Positions 52,304 through 61,267 of a stretch of 64,000 nt of DNA are shown one piece after another (within the stretch, counting starts at the first letter, position 1; every line of letters begins with the position of its first letter). Both the position numbers and the translations under genes were made by a program. Source of the DNA: UBA8231 sp036011085. Lineage in GTDB: Bacteria; Latescibacterota; UBA2968; UBA8231. The notes under the pieces are model-generated. The model was not told the DNA's origin and did no database searches. It saw only the letters and a program-made list of their open reading frames with translations. The stretch lies in contig DASCMS010000124.1 of the NCBI GenBank assembly GCA_036011085.1, positions 62,001-126,000 of the forward strand, read 5' to 3'.

Positions 52304-53251
52304 TCAGCGCGTCGGCGGCGGCAGTCCTGACCAGGATCGGGCATCTCGGGCTTTGACGGTGCCCCAGCTCGCGGATCCAATCAACGTCTCCCTGTCCGTT
52401 GTGAAAGACCAGAGCCAGCGGTAGTTGCCCCAGTTGTCGCCCATGCCTTCGTCCCCATCTGGCAGGAACAACCACCCCTGGATGCCGTACTCCCCGGGGT
52501 GGGTCAACCGGTAGAAATCGAACAGGTCAAAGGACAATCGCGCCGTCTCACCCGGTTCGATCATCGAAGCCGCCCTCTCTGAGTCCAGCGGCTCAAACGT
52601 GTGCTCACCCCGCTTGTTCAGATGAAACCGCAACACGGGCATATCGGCCATGCCTGTCGGGAGCGGCGCTGAGCCGACCTGCACGGCAAGAGGCTGATGC
52701 AGCCGGTTGGTCACCTTCGCATCAAAGCGGGGCCGGTCACCCCAGGGGGCCGTCGATTCCCCTGTGACCACGGCGCGAATGGCGGACCGTCCGGTTTCGG
52801 CGACGGACTGTACGTAGTCGTACAGGGCCGTGTCTTCGTACAGGGACGTGAGCGGCAGGACATTGGGTGGGATCAGCGGCGCCCATAGAGTGTCTGAGGC
52901 GGCTGGCGAGCCGAGCATCAGCAGCAGGTGCGCGCCCACCTGGTAGGGTTGCAGCAAGTCTGAGCAGGACGTGCGTGCCAGTTCCGGTACAAACTGTAGA
53001 ACGAGCGGTCCGGCAGGCAGCTGACCTCGAAGCACCTGATCGACGTCGACGTAGGCTCTGTGTACCGCCCGCAAAGACCACTCATTTTCTGCATCGATTT
53101 CAATGGTTTCGGTATCGAGGGAGTCTATGCGGCCGACGACGACGACCTCGGACTGCTCGAGGTTCTGCTCGATGGAATACACCTCGAAATCGCAGGGGTA
53201 GGCGACGCCATGGGTCAGCAGCAGCACCAGCGATCGCCATCTGAATCTCAC
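52304..53251 (-). CDS. secreted hypothetical protein
   Basis: A 315-residue protein. GTG 53251 follows AGGAG by 7 nt and opens a signal peptide (VRFRWRSLVLLLTHGVA). The mature part begins YPCDFEVY, then SEVVVVGRIDSLD, VDVDQVLRGQLPAGPLVLQF and CSDLLQPYQVGAHLLLMLG, a strand order reminiscent of NTR/TIMP-like beta-barrel domains with two cysteines. The second half has LSFDLFDFYRLTHPGEYGIQ, resembling an Ig-like fold. I do not recognise a named family. The 281-bp gap to divergent tetR holds its promoter. Confidence 0.7.
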   Translation of the reverse strand: MRFRWRSLVLLLTHGVAYPCDFEVYSIEQNLEQSEVVVVGRIDSLDTETIEIDAENEWSLRAVHRAYVDVDQVLRGQLPAGPLVLQFVPELARTSCSDLLQPYQVGAHLLLMLGSPAASDTLWAPLIPPNVLPLTSLYEDTALYDYVQSVAETGRSAIRAVVTGESTAPWGDRPRFDAKVTNRLHQPLAVQVGSAPLPTGMADMPVLRFHLNKRGEHTFEPLDSERAASMIEPGETARLSFDLFDFYRLTHPGEYGIQGWLFLPDGDEGMGDNWGNYRWLWSFTTDRETLIGSASWGTVKARDARSWSGLPPPTR

Positions 53252-53304
53252 GTCGCAGCTCCTGGCGAGGGTTCTTGAGTAGTAGCTGGAAGCCAGCCAT
53301 CTAC

Positions 53305-53339
53305 CGTGTAACACCAGCTGGGCTACTGGTGTTACCACG
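53305..53339. repeat. long inverted repeat in the divergent gap before tetR
   Basis: CGTGTAACACCAG (53305-53317) pairs with CTGGTGTTACCACG (53326-53339) with one bulge and an 8-nt loop. The right arm overlaps another perfect stem, CCACGC-gtcca-GCGTGG (53335-53351), so only one can form at a time. Possible regulator binding site or alternative RNA structure. Confidence 0.5.
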
Positions 53340-53494
53340 CGTCCAGCGTGGCGAGCATTCTTCCGCTTCACACTTCTTTACCCGCCCGACAGACCAGCGC
53401 AAGAGCGGGCCTGCAGATTGGTGTCGTGTCGGGGGCAGTCAAGCGCCGAGGGGGAGCGGAGTATCACACAGTTCACCGAGAATCCCCTGAACTG

Positions 53495-53531
53495 TTGACA
53501 AGATCCACGTTCCACGGTTAACGTCGTTAAC
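53495..53531 (+). promoter_or_regulatory. tetR promoter with overlapping palindromic operator
   Basis: TTGACA (53495-53500) is followed 18 bp later by TAACGT (53519-53524), a weak -10. GTTAACG-t-CGTTAAC (53517-53531) is a 15-bp palindrome that covers the -10 and ends one base before the tetR ATG. This is where a TetR-type repressor would bind to control itself and the efflux operon. Confidence 0.65.
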
Positions 53532-53532
53532 T

Positions 53533-54159
53533 ATGGATCGGAACGACATTCTCACCCAGGCCTGTGAGCTCTATCTGCACGGCGGCCTCGATGCGGTCTC
53601 CATGCGGCGGCTGGCCCGGGATCTCGGGGTGACAGCGCCGGCACTCTACAAACACTACGACAGCCGCGAAGAGATTCTGCTCGATGTCGTCAGCGAGGCC
53701 TATCGCCTGTGCGCCGAGCATCTTTCCGTGGCCCTGTCGGGGAGCACGCCGGCGGATCGCTTTCGCCTCGCCGGCCGCGGCTATCTCGATTTCGCCCTGG
53801 GCAATCCCAAGCTCTACGAGATGATGTACGCGCCGGCCCACACCCTGGGTGTGGAGAGATTCCCCGAAACGCTGACGGCGCGGATGGCCGGTGTCGGTCA
53901 GTTCTTCACCGATCGTGTGCGCGAATGCATCGCGGCGGGGCTGCTGCACGGCCATCTCGATGCAAGAGAAGTCTCCCTGACTCTGTGGGCTCACGCGCAC
54001 GGACTGATTTCCATCTTTCTGCGGGATTGTCTGGATATGGACGAAGAGATGTTTCGACAGGTTTACCATGACTCCGGCTGGCGCACTCTCCACGCGATGG
54101 CAACAGCGGAGTACCGGCCAACAACGCCGACGACTACAACAGCGAGCCATGCCACATGA
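53533..54159 (+). CDS. TetR/AcrR family transcriptional regulator
   Basis: A 208-residue repressor. The HTH (residues 3-50) is ILTQACELYLHGGLDAVSMR, then RLARDLGVTAPALYKHYDSR. The C-terminal part (YLDFALGNPKLYEMMYAPAH) resembles the WHG ligand domain. It is first in an operon with tolC, the adaptor and the RND pump, and probably represses it until a pump substrate binds. A palindromic operator lies just before its start. The stop overlaps the tolC-like start (ATGA). Confidence 0.9.
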   Translation: MDRNDILTQACELYLHGGLDAVSMRRLARDLGVTAPALYKHYDSREEILLDVVSEAYRLCAEHLSVALSGSTPADRFRLAGRGYLDFALGNPKLYEMMYAPAHTLGVERFPETLTARMAGVGQFFTDRVRECIAAGLLHGHLDAREVSLTLWAHAHGLISIFLRDCLDMDEEMFRQVYHDSGWRTLHAMATAEYRPTTPTTTTASHAT

Positions 54160-55592
54160 AGAAGTTGAGGCAGATCTTCCGGGGCGTGATCGCCGTTGGG
54201 CTGACAATCGTCGCCGTCTCCAGGGCTGCCGAGGCACAGACCGTGCCGGCCGAAGAGCTGCTGCTCAGCGTCGACGGCGTCGTGCAGCTGGCCATGGAGC
54301 GCAGCCTCGACCTGCGAGCCGCCGCTCATGGACTGTCGGAAGCGAAGAAGCGGGTGTCGGAGGAATGGGGCACGATCCTGCCGGATGTCAGTGCCTCGGC
54401 GTCGTACGTGCGCAACATCTCGCCGGCGGTCTCCTTCGTGCCGGCACGCGTATTCGATCCCACCGCCGCCGAGGGGGAGTTCATCTCGCTGCAGTTCGGC
54501 GCCGATAACAGCTGGCAAAGCGCCATCAGCGTACAGCAGAAGCTGTTCGACGCCCGTGCCTTCATCGCCCTGAGCGCGGCCGAGCAGTTCGAACAGCTGC
54601 AGGTGGAGGTTGTGCGGGGACGAGCCCACGACGTGGCCACGCGCGTGCGCGTGCTGTGCTACGACCTGCTGCTGCACAGCGAAGAGCTGCGGCTCACCGA
54701 ACGCTCCCTGGACCGTGTGCGGCAGGCCCTGACGGAAACGCAGGCTCAACACGAGGCAGGGATGTCGACCTCGTACGACGTGTTGAGACTGCAGGTGGAG
54801 CTGGCAAATCTTGAACCCTCTCTGCTGCGCTCGACAAACGCCATCACCTCGACGCGCCGGCAGCTGGCCGTGGAGCTGGATCTGGAGTCGCCCCACAGGC
54901 TGCGTCTGACAGATGACGAAGCGTTGATCGATACGGTGGCGCTGGCCGATCTGGTCGTATCGCCGGCAACGGCAGAGGATCTCGTGCTGCGGTCGCGGCA
55001 GAATCGCTCCGACCTGCGTCAGCTGGAGCAGACGGCGCTACTGCGCAAGACGGATGTGCGCAGCGAGCAGACCGACTACCTGCCGACGGTGTCGCTTTTC
55101 GGCAGCTGGGACGTGCAGGCACAACAGAACGGTAGCCCCAACTTCTTTGGTGATGAGCGCAGCCGAGCCACCAGCAAGATCGCCGGTGTCAGCATGTCGC
55201 TGCCGCTGTTCTCCGGCATGCAGCGCGGCGCCCGGGTCAATCAGAAGCGTGCCGTGCAGCGGCAGGCCGAAACCGAGCTGCAGGTGGCGCGCGGTCGTGC
55301 CGCCGCCGAGGTGCGCGACTTGGCGGAGGCGCTGGCGGAAGCCGCCGCGCGTGAGCGCGGCCAGCGGCTGGCCGTGACCCAAGCCGGTCTCGGTTACCAG
55401 ATCACGTTGGCGCGCTATCGACGCGGCATCGGCAGCCGGCTGGAGATGACGGACGCGGAAGTGGCGCTACGACGAAGTGAATTCAACCATGCCCAGGCGG
55501 CGCACGATCTGCTGACGACGCGCGCCCGTCTCGATCTCGCCGTAGGCCAGGTGGCCCACGTCGACGGACCGACCTCGGAGAGTGCACGATGA
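54156..55592 (+). CDS. TolC-like outer membrane efflux protein
   Basis: A 478-residue outer membrane factor. A signal peptide ends near residue 28 (RAAEAQ). Two OEP repeats can be traced: VVQLAMERSLDLRAAAHGLS, SASASYVRNISPAVSF and later LVLRSRQNRSDLRQLEQTAL, VSLFGSWDVQAQ and VSMSLPLFSGMQRGARVNQK. Long coiled helices between them form the periplasmic tunnel. It exports compounds delivered by the adaptor and pump encoded next; both junctions are 4-bp overlaps. Confidence 0.92.
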   Translation: MKKLRQIFRGVIAVGLTIVAVSRAAEAQTVPAEELLLSVDGVVQLAMERSLDLRAAAHGLSEAKKRVSEEWGTILPDVSASASYVRNISPAVSFVPARVFDPTAAEGEFISLQFGADNSWQSAISVQQKLFDARAFIALSAAEQFEQLQVEVVRGRAHDVATRVRVLCYDLLLHSEELRLTERSLDRVRQALTETQAQHEAGMSTSYDVLRLQVELANLEPSLLRSTNAITSTRRQLAVELDLESPHRLRLTDDEALIDTVALADLVVSPATAEDLVLRSRQNRSDLRQLEQTALLRKTDVRSEQTDYLPTVSLFGSWDVQAQQNGSPNFFGDERSRATSKIAGVSMSLPLFSGMQRGARVNQKRAVQRQAETELQVARGRAAAEVRDLAEALAEAAARERGQRLAVTQAGLGYQITLARYRRGIGSRLEMTDAEVALRRSEFNHAQAAHDLLTTRARLDLAVGQVAHVDGPTSESAR

Positions 55593-56671
55593 ACAAGAGT
55601 CTGAAACCCCATGTGACGCTTGCCGTCATCACTGCCACCGCCCTGTTGCTGGCTGCCTGTGGGGAGGAGGAGGCGGACGGTGCGGACGCGGCAACACCGA
55701 CAGCGGCCCAGGACACGCGCCGCATCATCAACGTGGAAGTCGTGACCCTGCAGACGCAGGACTTCCGCGACGTGATCCGTCTGACGGGGACCGTGGCGGC
55801 TGATCGCGAGGTGATGGTATCGGCCGAGGCAGGCGGCACCGTCGCTGAGATCCTCGTCGACAAGGGCACTGCCGTTACGACCGGCCAGATTCTGGTCCGC
55901 CTCGACGATGACCTGTTGGAGGCGCAGAGGAACGACGCCCGCGCGCAGGCGAAGCTGGCGGAGGAGCTGTGGACTCGCATCGGTAAGCTGTTCGAGGAAG
56001 ATGGCATCGGTACCGAGAGTGAATACCTGCAGGCACGGTACACCGCGGAGAGCGCCACCGCCCGCTACGCACTCATGGAGGAACGCCTGCAACGCACGAC
56101 GATTCGTGCCCCTTTCGACGGCATCTTCGACACCCGACTCGTCGAGATCGGCTCCGTCGTCGCGCCCGGGCAGGCCGTGGGCAGTGTCGTCGATGTGGAC
56201 CCGCTGAAGGTGACGGCAGGCGTTCCGGAACGCTACGCCGCCGACGTCGTGGTCGGCGCCGCCGCCGGTGTCAGCTTCAGCGATCTCGACGTGACGGGCA
56301 CGGCCTCCGTGTCCTACGTGGGCGCCAGGGTCCACTCCGGCAATCGAACCTTTCCCGTGGAGCTGTCTCTCGAGACACCCGTGGCCGGCGCCAAACCGCA
56401 GATGGTGGCTGATGTGACGCTGCAGCGGCGGTTGATCTCTGGCGCCATCGTCGTGCCGCGCCAGGCACTTGTGCGCACCGAAGACGGGTACGCAGCCTTC
56501 GTCGTCGAAAGCGCCAGTGCCGCCACCGCCGTGGCACGCCAGGTGACCCAGGGACCGTCGGCCAACGACCGGGTCGTCATCACCGCCGGTCTGTCGGCGG
56601 GAGATCGGATCGTCGTCGTCGGCCAGCACCAGGTCGCCGATGGTGATCTCGTGCGGATCGTGGGTGAGTAG
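55589..56671 (+). CDS. RND efflux periplasmic adaptor subunit (lipoprotein)
   Basis: A 360-residue membrane fusion protein with lipobox LLAAC (Cys24). Domains in order: a beta-barrel strand (VIRLTGTVAADREVMVSAEA), lipoyl half GGTVAEILVDKGTAVTTGQI, a hairpin helix (residues 105-150), second lipoyl half TTIRAPFDGIFDTRLVEIGS and the membrane-proximal VVPRQALVRTEDGYAAFVV. It links the inner membrane pump to the TolC-like protein. The start overlaps the upstream stop by 4 bp, and the pump gene begins immediately after its own stop. Confidence 0.93.
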   Translation: MNKSLKPHVTLAVITATALLLAACGEEEADGADAATPTAAQDTRRIINVEVVTLQTQDFRDVIRLTGTVAADREVMVSAEAGGTVAEILVDKGTAVTTGQILVRLDDDLLEAQRNDARAQAKLAEELWTRIGKLFEEDGIGTESEYLQARYTAESATARYALMEERLQRTTIRAPFDGIFDTRLVEIGSVVAPGQAVGSVVDVDPLKVTAGVPERYAADVVVGAAAGVSFSDLDVTGTASVSYVGARVHSGNRTFPVELSLETPVAGAKPQMVADVTLQRRLISGAIVVPRQALVRTEDGYAAFVVESASAATAVARQVTQGPSANDRVVITAGLSAGDRIVVVGQHQVADGDLVRIVGE

Positions 56672-59600
56672 ATGATGAACGACGACCAACAGGACCCCAC
56701 TGCGAACAGGGACCGTTTCAAGGAGCTGCCCATCACCTCGTGGGCGGTCAATCACAGTACGTCGGTGCTGATCCTGTTCTTCATCATCACCCTGGCCGGT
56801 GTGCTCGCCTATCGCAGCATCCCGAAGGAGTCGTTCCCCGAGATCGAGATCCCCATGATCGCGGTGAACACGATCTATCCGGGGGTGTCGCCGAAAGACA
56901 TCGAGTCCCTCGTGACGCGCGTGATGGAGCAGGAGCTGAACACGGTTCCGGACCTCGAAGAGCTGACCTCGACATCGGTGGAAGGCTACTCGAGTGTTGT
57001 GGCGGAATTCTCCACTTCCGTCGACATGGACGAAGCCCTGCAGCGAGTGCGCGAGAAGGTGGATCTGGCCAAACCGGATCTGCCCGCCGACGCCGAGGAA
57101 CCGGGGATCTTCGAGTTCGACTTCTCCGAGGTCCCCATCATGCAGGTGAACCTGTCGGGGGAGTACGGACTGGTGCGACTCAAGGAGATCGGCGAGGAGC
57201 TGGAGGACGAGCTCGAGCAGATCCCGACGGTGCTGCGCGTCGACCTGCGCGGTGGCCGTGAGCGCGAGGTCAAGGTGGACGTGTCCCTGTCGCGGCTGCA
57301 GTTCTACGGGCTGTCGCTGGAAGACATGGTCGATGCCGTACGGGATGAGAACGTGAACATCCCCGGTGGCTCCATCGACGTGGGAGAGATGAAGTTCCTC
57401 GTCCGTATCGATGGCGAGCTGCACGATCCGCTCTTGATCCGCGACATCGTCATCGACACTCGGGACGGCCGTCCCATCTACGTGCGCGATGTCGCTGACG
57501 TCGACTTTGGATTCGCCGAACGCGAGAGCTTCGCCCGTCTCGATGGCAATGCCGTGGTCACCCTCGACGTGATCAAACGCTCCGGTGAGAACATCATCGA
57601 GACGGCCGATGCGGTGCGCACCGCCATCGACGATATGGAGCCGCTGTTTCCCCCCACGACAGTGGTGAAGATCACCTCCGACATGTCGTCGGAGATCCGC
57701 ATGATGGTGAGCAGCCTGGAGAACAACATCATCTCCGGCCTGCTGCTGATCGTTGCAGTACTGCTGTTCTTTCTGGGAGTAAGGAATTCGGTACTGGTGG
57801 GTATCGCGATCCCCACGTCGATGCTGCTGTCCTTCCTGGTACTCAGCGTGCTGGGGGTGACGATGAACATGGTCGTCCTCTTCTCCCTGATTCTGGCGCT
57901 GGGTATGCTGGTGGACAACGCCATCGTCGTGGTGGAGAACACCTATCGGTACGTGGAAGAGGGCTGGGATCGTGCCGAGGCTGCGCGCAAGGCCACGGGC
58001 GAGGTGGCCGTGCCGGTGATGGCGGCCACACTGACGACGCTGGCCGCTTTCGGGCCCATGATGTTCTGGCCCGGAATCATCGGCGAGTTCATGAGCTACC
58101 TGCCGTTGACGCTGATCATCACGCTGTCGAGTTCCCTGTTCGTCGCTCTCGTCATCGTGCCGGTGTTGTGCGCCCGGTACCTGCGCGTGGAAGGTGAGAC
58201 GTCGCGGCCCATGCCGCGCCTCGGTCGCTGGATTCTGCTGGTGGCCGGCGCCGTCATCCTGCTGCCCATGTTTCTGTCCAACGGTTTCACCATGGGCCTG
58301 CTGGCGGCCACGGCGGTGATCTGCTGGCTGCTCAATCGTGTGGTGCTGGCCCCTGTGGGGCACTGGTTTCAGGTACAGGGCCTGCCGGGACTGGTCGATC
58401 GCTACGAGCGGCTGCTGCGCTGGGCCCTGGCGCACCGTCTGTCCACCGTCGCCCTGACCCTTGCGACGCTGGTGGTGACGGTGGTGTTGTTCGGTCAGTT
58501 CAACCAGGGGATCGAGTTCTTCCCCGAAGACATCCCGCCGAAGCAGGTCTGGATCGACGTCGAGACCCCGGTGGGCACGAAGGTGGAGTTCACCGACAGC
58601 ATCATCCGCACCCTCGAGGCCGAGGTCGTCCACGTCGAAGGCTACAGCGATGCCGAGTCGGGTGTGGCTACCGTCGGTGGCGGTGGTGGCAACGCCCTGA
58701 CGGGCGGATCCCAGGGACCCAACGCCGGCCGGGTGATGGTCAGCTTCGTCGACTATCAGGACCGCGAGCGGAACACGAACGAGACCATGGCCCGCATGCA
58801 GGAGCAGCTGGGGCTGGATGTGGCCGGCGCTGAGGTCCGCATCGACAAGCCGGCGGAAGGGCCGCCGTCAGGCCCGCCGGTGAACGTGGAGATTGTCGGC
58901 ACCGATCCGGAGACCCTGAAGGAGCTGTCCGACCGGGTGGTCTACATCCTGCGCAACTCGGCGGTGAACGCCCGGCTCACCGGACTGGAGAGCGATCTCG
59001 ACGAGGCCCGACCCGAGCTGTCGGTGACCGTGGACCGCGAGAAGGCAGCGATGTACGGCCTGTCGACAACGAAGGTGGCCGGTATGGTGCGCACCGCCGT
59101 GCAGGGCACCGAGGCGACGCAGTACCGGACAGGCAATGACGAGTACGACGTCATCGTGCGGCTCGCCGAGCCCTGGCGCACCGACCTGGAATCCCTCCGC
59201 GACCTGACGGTCACCAATGACCCTGGAGACCAGGTGCCACTGGTATCGGTCGCCTCCTGGGAGGTGGGCGAAGGTCTGGGCTCCATCCGCCGCAAGGACA
59301 TGGATCGCGTCGCCACGGTCAGCTCGAAGGTGAAGGAGGGGTTTCAGAAGAACGTCGTGCTCGCCGAGGTGCAGGAGACACTGCAGCCTTTCGTCAACGA
59401 CGAGCTGCCCCCAGGCTACTCGGTGCGCTTCACGGGTGAGGCGGAGGATCAGGCCGAAGCCGAAGGCTTTCTGTCGCGGGCGTTCCTGATCGCTCTGGGC
59501 ATCATCGCTTTCATCCTGGTGACCCAGTTCAATTCGGTGATCAAGCCGTTCATCATCCTGACGTCGGTGATCCTGTCGACGGCGGGTGTGCTGCTGGGTC

Positions 59601-60061
59601 TGATGGTGTTCCAGATGCCCTTTGGTGTCATCATGACGGGTGTGGGCATCATCTCGCTGGCCGGCATCGTGGTGAACAATGCGATCATTCTCATCGACTT
59701 CATCGATACGTTGCGGGAGCGGGATGGTCTGAGCCGGCACGATGCGCTGGTACGTGGGGGACGCACACGTCTGCGGCCGGTGATTCTGACGGCGATCACC
59801 ACCGCCCTGGGGCTGGTGCCGCTGGCGATCGGGCTCAACTTCGACTTCTTCGGTCTCTACGCGAGTCTGAATCCGGATCTGTTCTGGGGGGGTGAGCAGG
59901 CGGCCTGGTGGGCGCCGATGGCGATTGCGGTAATTGCGGGGATTCTGTTTGCCACGTTCCTGACGCTGGTGCTGGTGCCTGTCATGTATTCGATGACGGA
60001 GGATATGATGGGGTGGTTTCGACGGATGTTCGTCGGAGAGATGGTAGAAGAGCAGCGGTAG
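56672..60061 (+). CDS. RND superfamily efflux permease
   Basis: A 1129-residue AcrB/MexF-type proton-driven pump. Helix 1 is LILFFIITLAGVLAY, the porter start SFPEIEIPMIAVNTIYPGVS, helix 4 motif LGMLVDNAIVVVENTYRY (proton-relay Asp region) and the second-half equivalent GIVVNNAIILIDFID. It is about 80 residues longer than classic AcrB, partly from two extra hydrophobic segments after residue 510 (WILLVAGAVILLPMFL). The Ser/Gly-rich porter loop VGGGGGNALTGGSQGP is also unusual. The substrate is unknown. Last gene of the tetR operon. Confidence 0.93.
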   Translation: MMNDDQQDPTANRDRFKELPITSWAVNHSTSVLILFFIITLAGVLAYRSIPKESFPEIEIPMIAVNTIYPGVSPKDIESLVTRVMEQELNTVPDLEELTSTSVEGYSSVVAEFSTSVDMDEALQRVREKVDLAKPDLPADAEEPGIFEFDFSEVPIMQVNLSGEYGLVRLKEIGEELEDELEQIPTVLRVDLRGGREREVKVDVSLSRLQFYGLSLEDMVDAVRDENVNIPGGSIDVGEMKFLVRIDGELHDPLLIRDIVIDTRDGRPIYVRDVADVDFGFAERESFARLDGNAVVTLDVIKRSGENIIETADAVRTAIDDMEPLFPPTTVVKITSDMSSEIRMMVSSLENNIISGLLLIVAVLLFFLGVRNSVLVGIAIPTSMLLSFLVLSVLGVTMNMVVLFSLILALGMLVDNAIVVVENTYRYVEEGWDRAEAARKATGEVAVPVMAATLTTLAAFGPMMFWPGIIGEFMSYLPLTLIITLSSSLFVALVIVPVLCARYLRVEGETSRPMPRLGRWILLVAGAVILLPMFLSNGFTMGLLAATAVICWLLNRVVLAPVGHWFQVQGLPGLVDRYERLLRWALAHRLSTVALTLATLVVTVVLFGQFNQGIEFFPEDIPPKQVWIDVETPVGTKVEFTDSIIRTLEAEVVHVEGYSDAESGVATVGGGGGNALTGGSQGPNAGRVMVSFVDYQDRERNTNETMARMQEQLGLDVAGAEVRIDKPAEGPPSGPPVNVEIVGTDPETLKELSDRVVYILRNSAVNARLTGLESDLDEARPELSVTVDREKAAMYGLSTTKVAGMVRTAVQGTEATQYRTGNDEYDVIVRLAEPWRTDLESLRDLTVTNDPGDQVPLVSVASWEVGEGLGSIRRKDMDRVATVSSKVKEGFQKNVVLAEVQETLQPFVNDELPPGYSVRFTGEAEDQAEAEGFLSRAFLIALGIIAFILVTQFNSVIKPFIILTSVILSTAGVLLGLMVFQMPFGVIMTGVGIISLAGIVVNNAIILIDFIDTLRERDGLSRHDALVRGGRTRLRPVILTAITTALGLVPLAIGLNFDFFGLYASLNPDLFWGGEQAAWWAPMAIAVIAGILFATFLTLVLVPVMYSMTEDMMGWFRRMFVGEMVEEQR

Positions 60062-60199
60062 GTCTGGGGCGGTCCGGGAACGCTTTGCGGTTCGATTGGT
60101 CGGATGATGGGGTCGGAATGATCCGAGATCGACGAAGAGACAGATCCATGTTCGCCGAAGTACTCGCAGGAGTTTATTCGAGAAGACACTGAAGTGATC

Positions 60200-60727
60200 A
60201 TGACGCAAAGAGGCATCGTCCGCATGGCACTCGCAACAGCATTGCTGTTGCTGCTGCCCCTGATAGCGATGCAGTACACCGATGAAGTGGTGTGGGACAT
60301 CACTGACTTCGTTGTCGCCGGCGTCCTCGTGTTCGGCTCAGGTCTCACATATCAGTTGATAGCGAGGCAGGCAGACAGCATCGCGTACCGGATCGCCGTC
60401 GGCGTTGCGGTGGCGACAGCACTCCTGCTCATCTGGATGAACCTGGCCGTCGGCATCATCGGCAACGAGGGAAACCCCGCCGGCTTGATGTACATCGGGG
60501 TGCTCGTCGTCGGCATCATCGGCGCCCTGATCGCGCGCTTCCAGCCACACGGGATGTCACGCGTGTTGTTGGCGATGGCCCTTGCTCAGATGTTGGTCGC
60601 CGTGATCGCGCAGGTCGTCGGCATGGCGCTCATAGTGAACGGGTTCTTTGCCACGCTGTGGGTCGGATTGGCTTTGCTGTTTCGACGCGCACACGCCGCG
60701 GAACTCAATGCGACTCCGACTGCCTGA
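60200..60727 (+). CDS. conserved small membrane protein
   Basis: A 175-residue protein with four hydrophobic helices (about residues 9-24, 35-50, 63-84 and 90-115) and a fifth weaker one (125-155). Distinctive segments are LLLLLPLIAMQYTDEVVWDI, ALLLIWMNLAVGIIGNEGNP and LVVGIIGALIARFQPHGM. Similar unnamed proteins are widespread in Bacteroidetes and others as far as I recall. Function unknown. GTG 60194 in the same frame is an alternative start. The 138 bp before it hold nothing recognisable. Confidence 0.75.
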   Translation: MTQRGIVRMALATALLLLLPLIAMQYTDEVVWDITDFVVAGVLVFGSGLTYQLIARQADSIAYRIAVGVAVATALLLIWMNLAVGIIGNEGNPAGLMYIGVLVVGIIGALIARFQPHGMSRVLLAMALAQMLVAVIAQVVGMALIVNGFFATLWVGLALLFRRAHAAELNATPTA

Positions 60728-60750
60728 GCGCTACGGTCCTGTGCCTGCCG

Positions 60751-60776
60751 GTAGCCGTGGGTAGCCGTGGGTAGCC
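60751..60776. repeat. 10-bp tandem repeat, 2.6 copies
   Basis: GTAGCCGTGG is repeated at 60751 and 60761, followed by GTAGCC. It lies in the gap between the membrane protein and yjbQ. Confidence 0.8.
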
Positions 60777-60822
60777 AGCTGCACGACTCTTCCCGCCACC
60801 CTCTCGAGGCGCTCGATCGACC

Positions 60823-61230
60823 ATGCAGCACGTGCTGAGATTCCCCACTCACGAACGCGAAGCCCTCTACGACATCACCGACCAGATCCAGGGCGTCGTG
60901 GCAACCAGCGGTGTGGCCCGGGGTATCGCCTCGGTCTACGCCCGGGGCGCCACGGCGGCGATCATGATTCAGGAGAACTGGGACGACAGCGTCCAGACCG
61001 ATGTCGTCGCACTGCTGCAGAAGCTGGTCCCGCGGGGTGCCTGGGAGCATGATCGGCAGGATGGCAATGGGGATTCCCACCTCAAGGCCGGGATCGTCGG
61101 TGCCAGCGAGACGATTCCCGTCATCGACGGAGAGCTGGGGTTGTCGCGCTGGCAGAACGTGTTCTTCTGTGAGTTCGACGGGCCGCGAGGTGAACGGCAG
61201 GTGGTGGTCACCGTTGTTGCGGACGGCTGA
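60823..61230 (+). CDS. yjbQ: YjbQ/UPF0047 family protein (secondary thiamine-phosphate synthase-like)
   Basis: A 135-residue UPF0047 protein. The family signature is complete: YDITDQIQGVVATSGVARGI, then IMIQENWDDSVQTDV, DGNGDSHLKAGIVGASETIP and WQNVFFCEFDGPRGERQVVV. The conserved His/Asp/Glu residues form a metal site. E. coli YjbQ can substitute weakly for thiamine phosphate synthase; the physiological role is unsettled. Stands alone here. Confidence 0.92.
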   Translation: MQHVLRFPTHEREALYDITDQIQGVVATSGVARGIASVYARGATAAIMIQENWDDSVQTDVVALLQKLVPRGAWEHDRQDGNGDSHLKAGIVGASETIPVIDGELGLSRWQNVFFCEFDGPRGERQVVVTVVADG

Positions 61231-61267
61231 ATACCTTCACCACGACAGTGGCGATTTCTCTTCGACC

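Noticed and set aside
52215..52424. Small plus-strand frame of 69 codons with a GGAG ribosome-like site
   Set aside because: Its second half is antisense to the secreted protein gene and the translation resembles no protein I know; at most a remnant.
55415..58633. Open frame of over 1000 codons on the minus strand opposite the efflux operon
   Set aside because: Its His/Gln/Arg-rich translation is the shadow of high-GC codon use in the RND and adaptor genes, which are clearly real on the plus strand.
60751..60776. 10-bp tandem repeat as a regulatory or replication iteron
   Set aside because: Fewer than three copies, GC-rich, with no DnaA-box or replication gene nearby.
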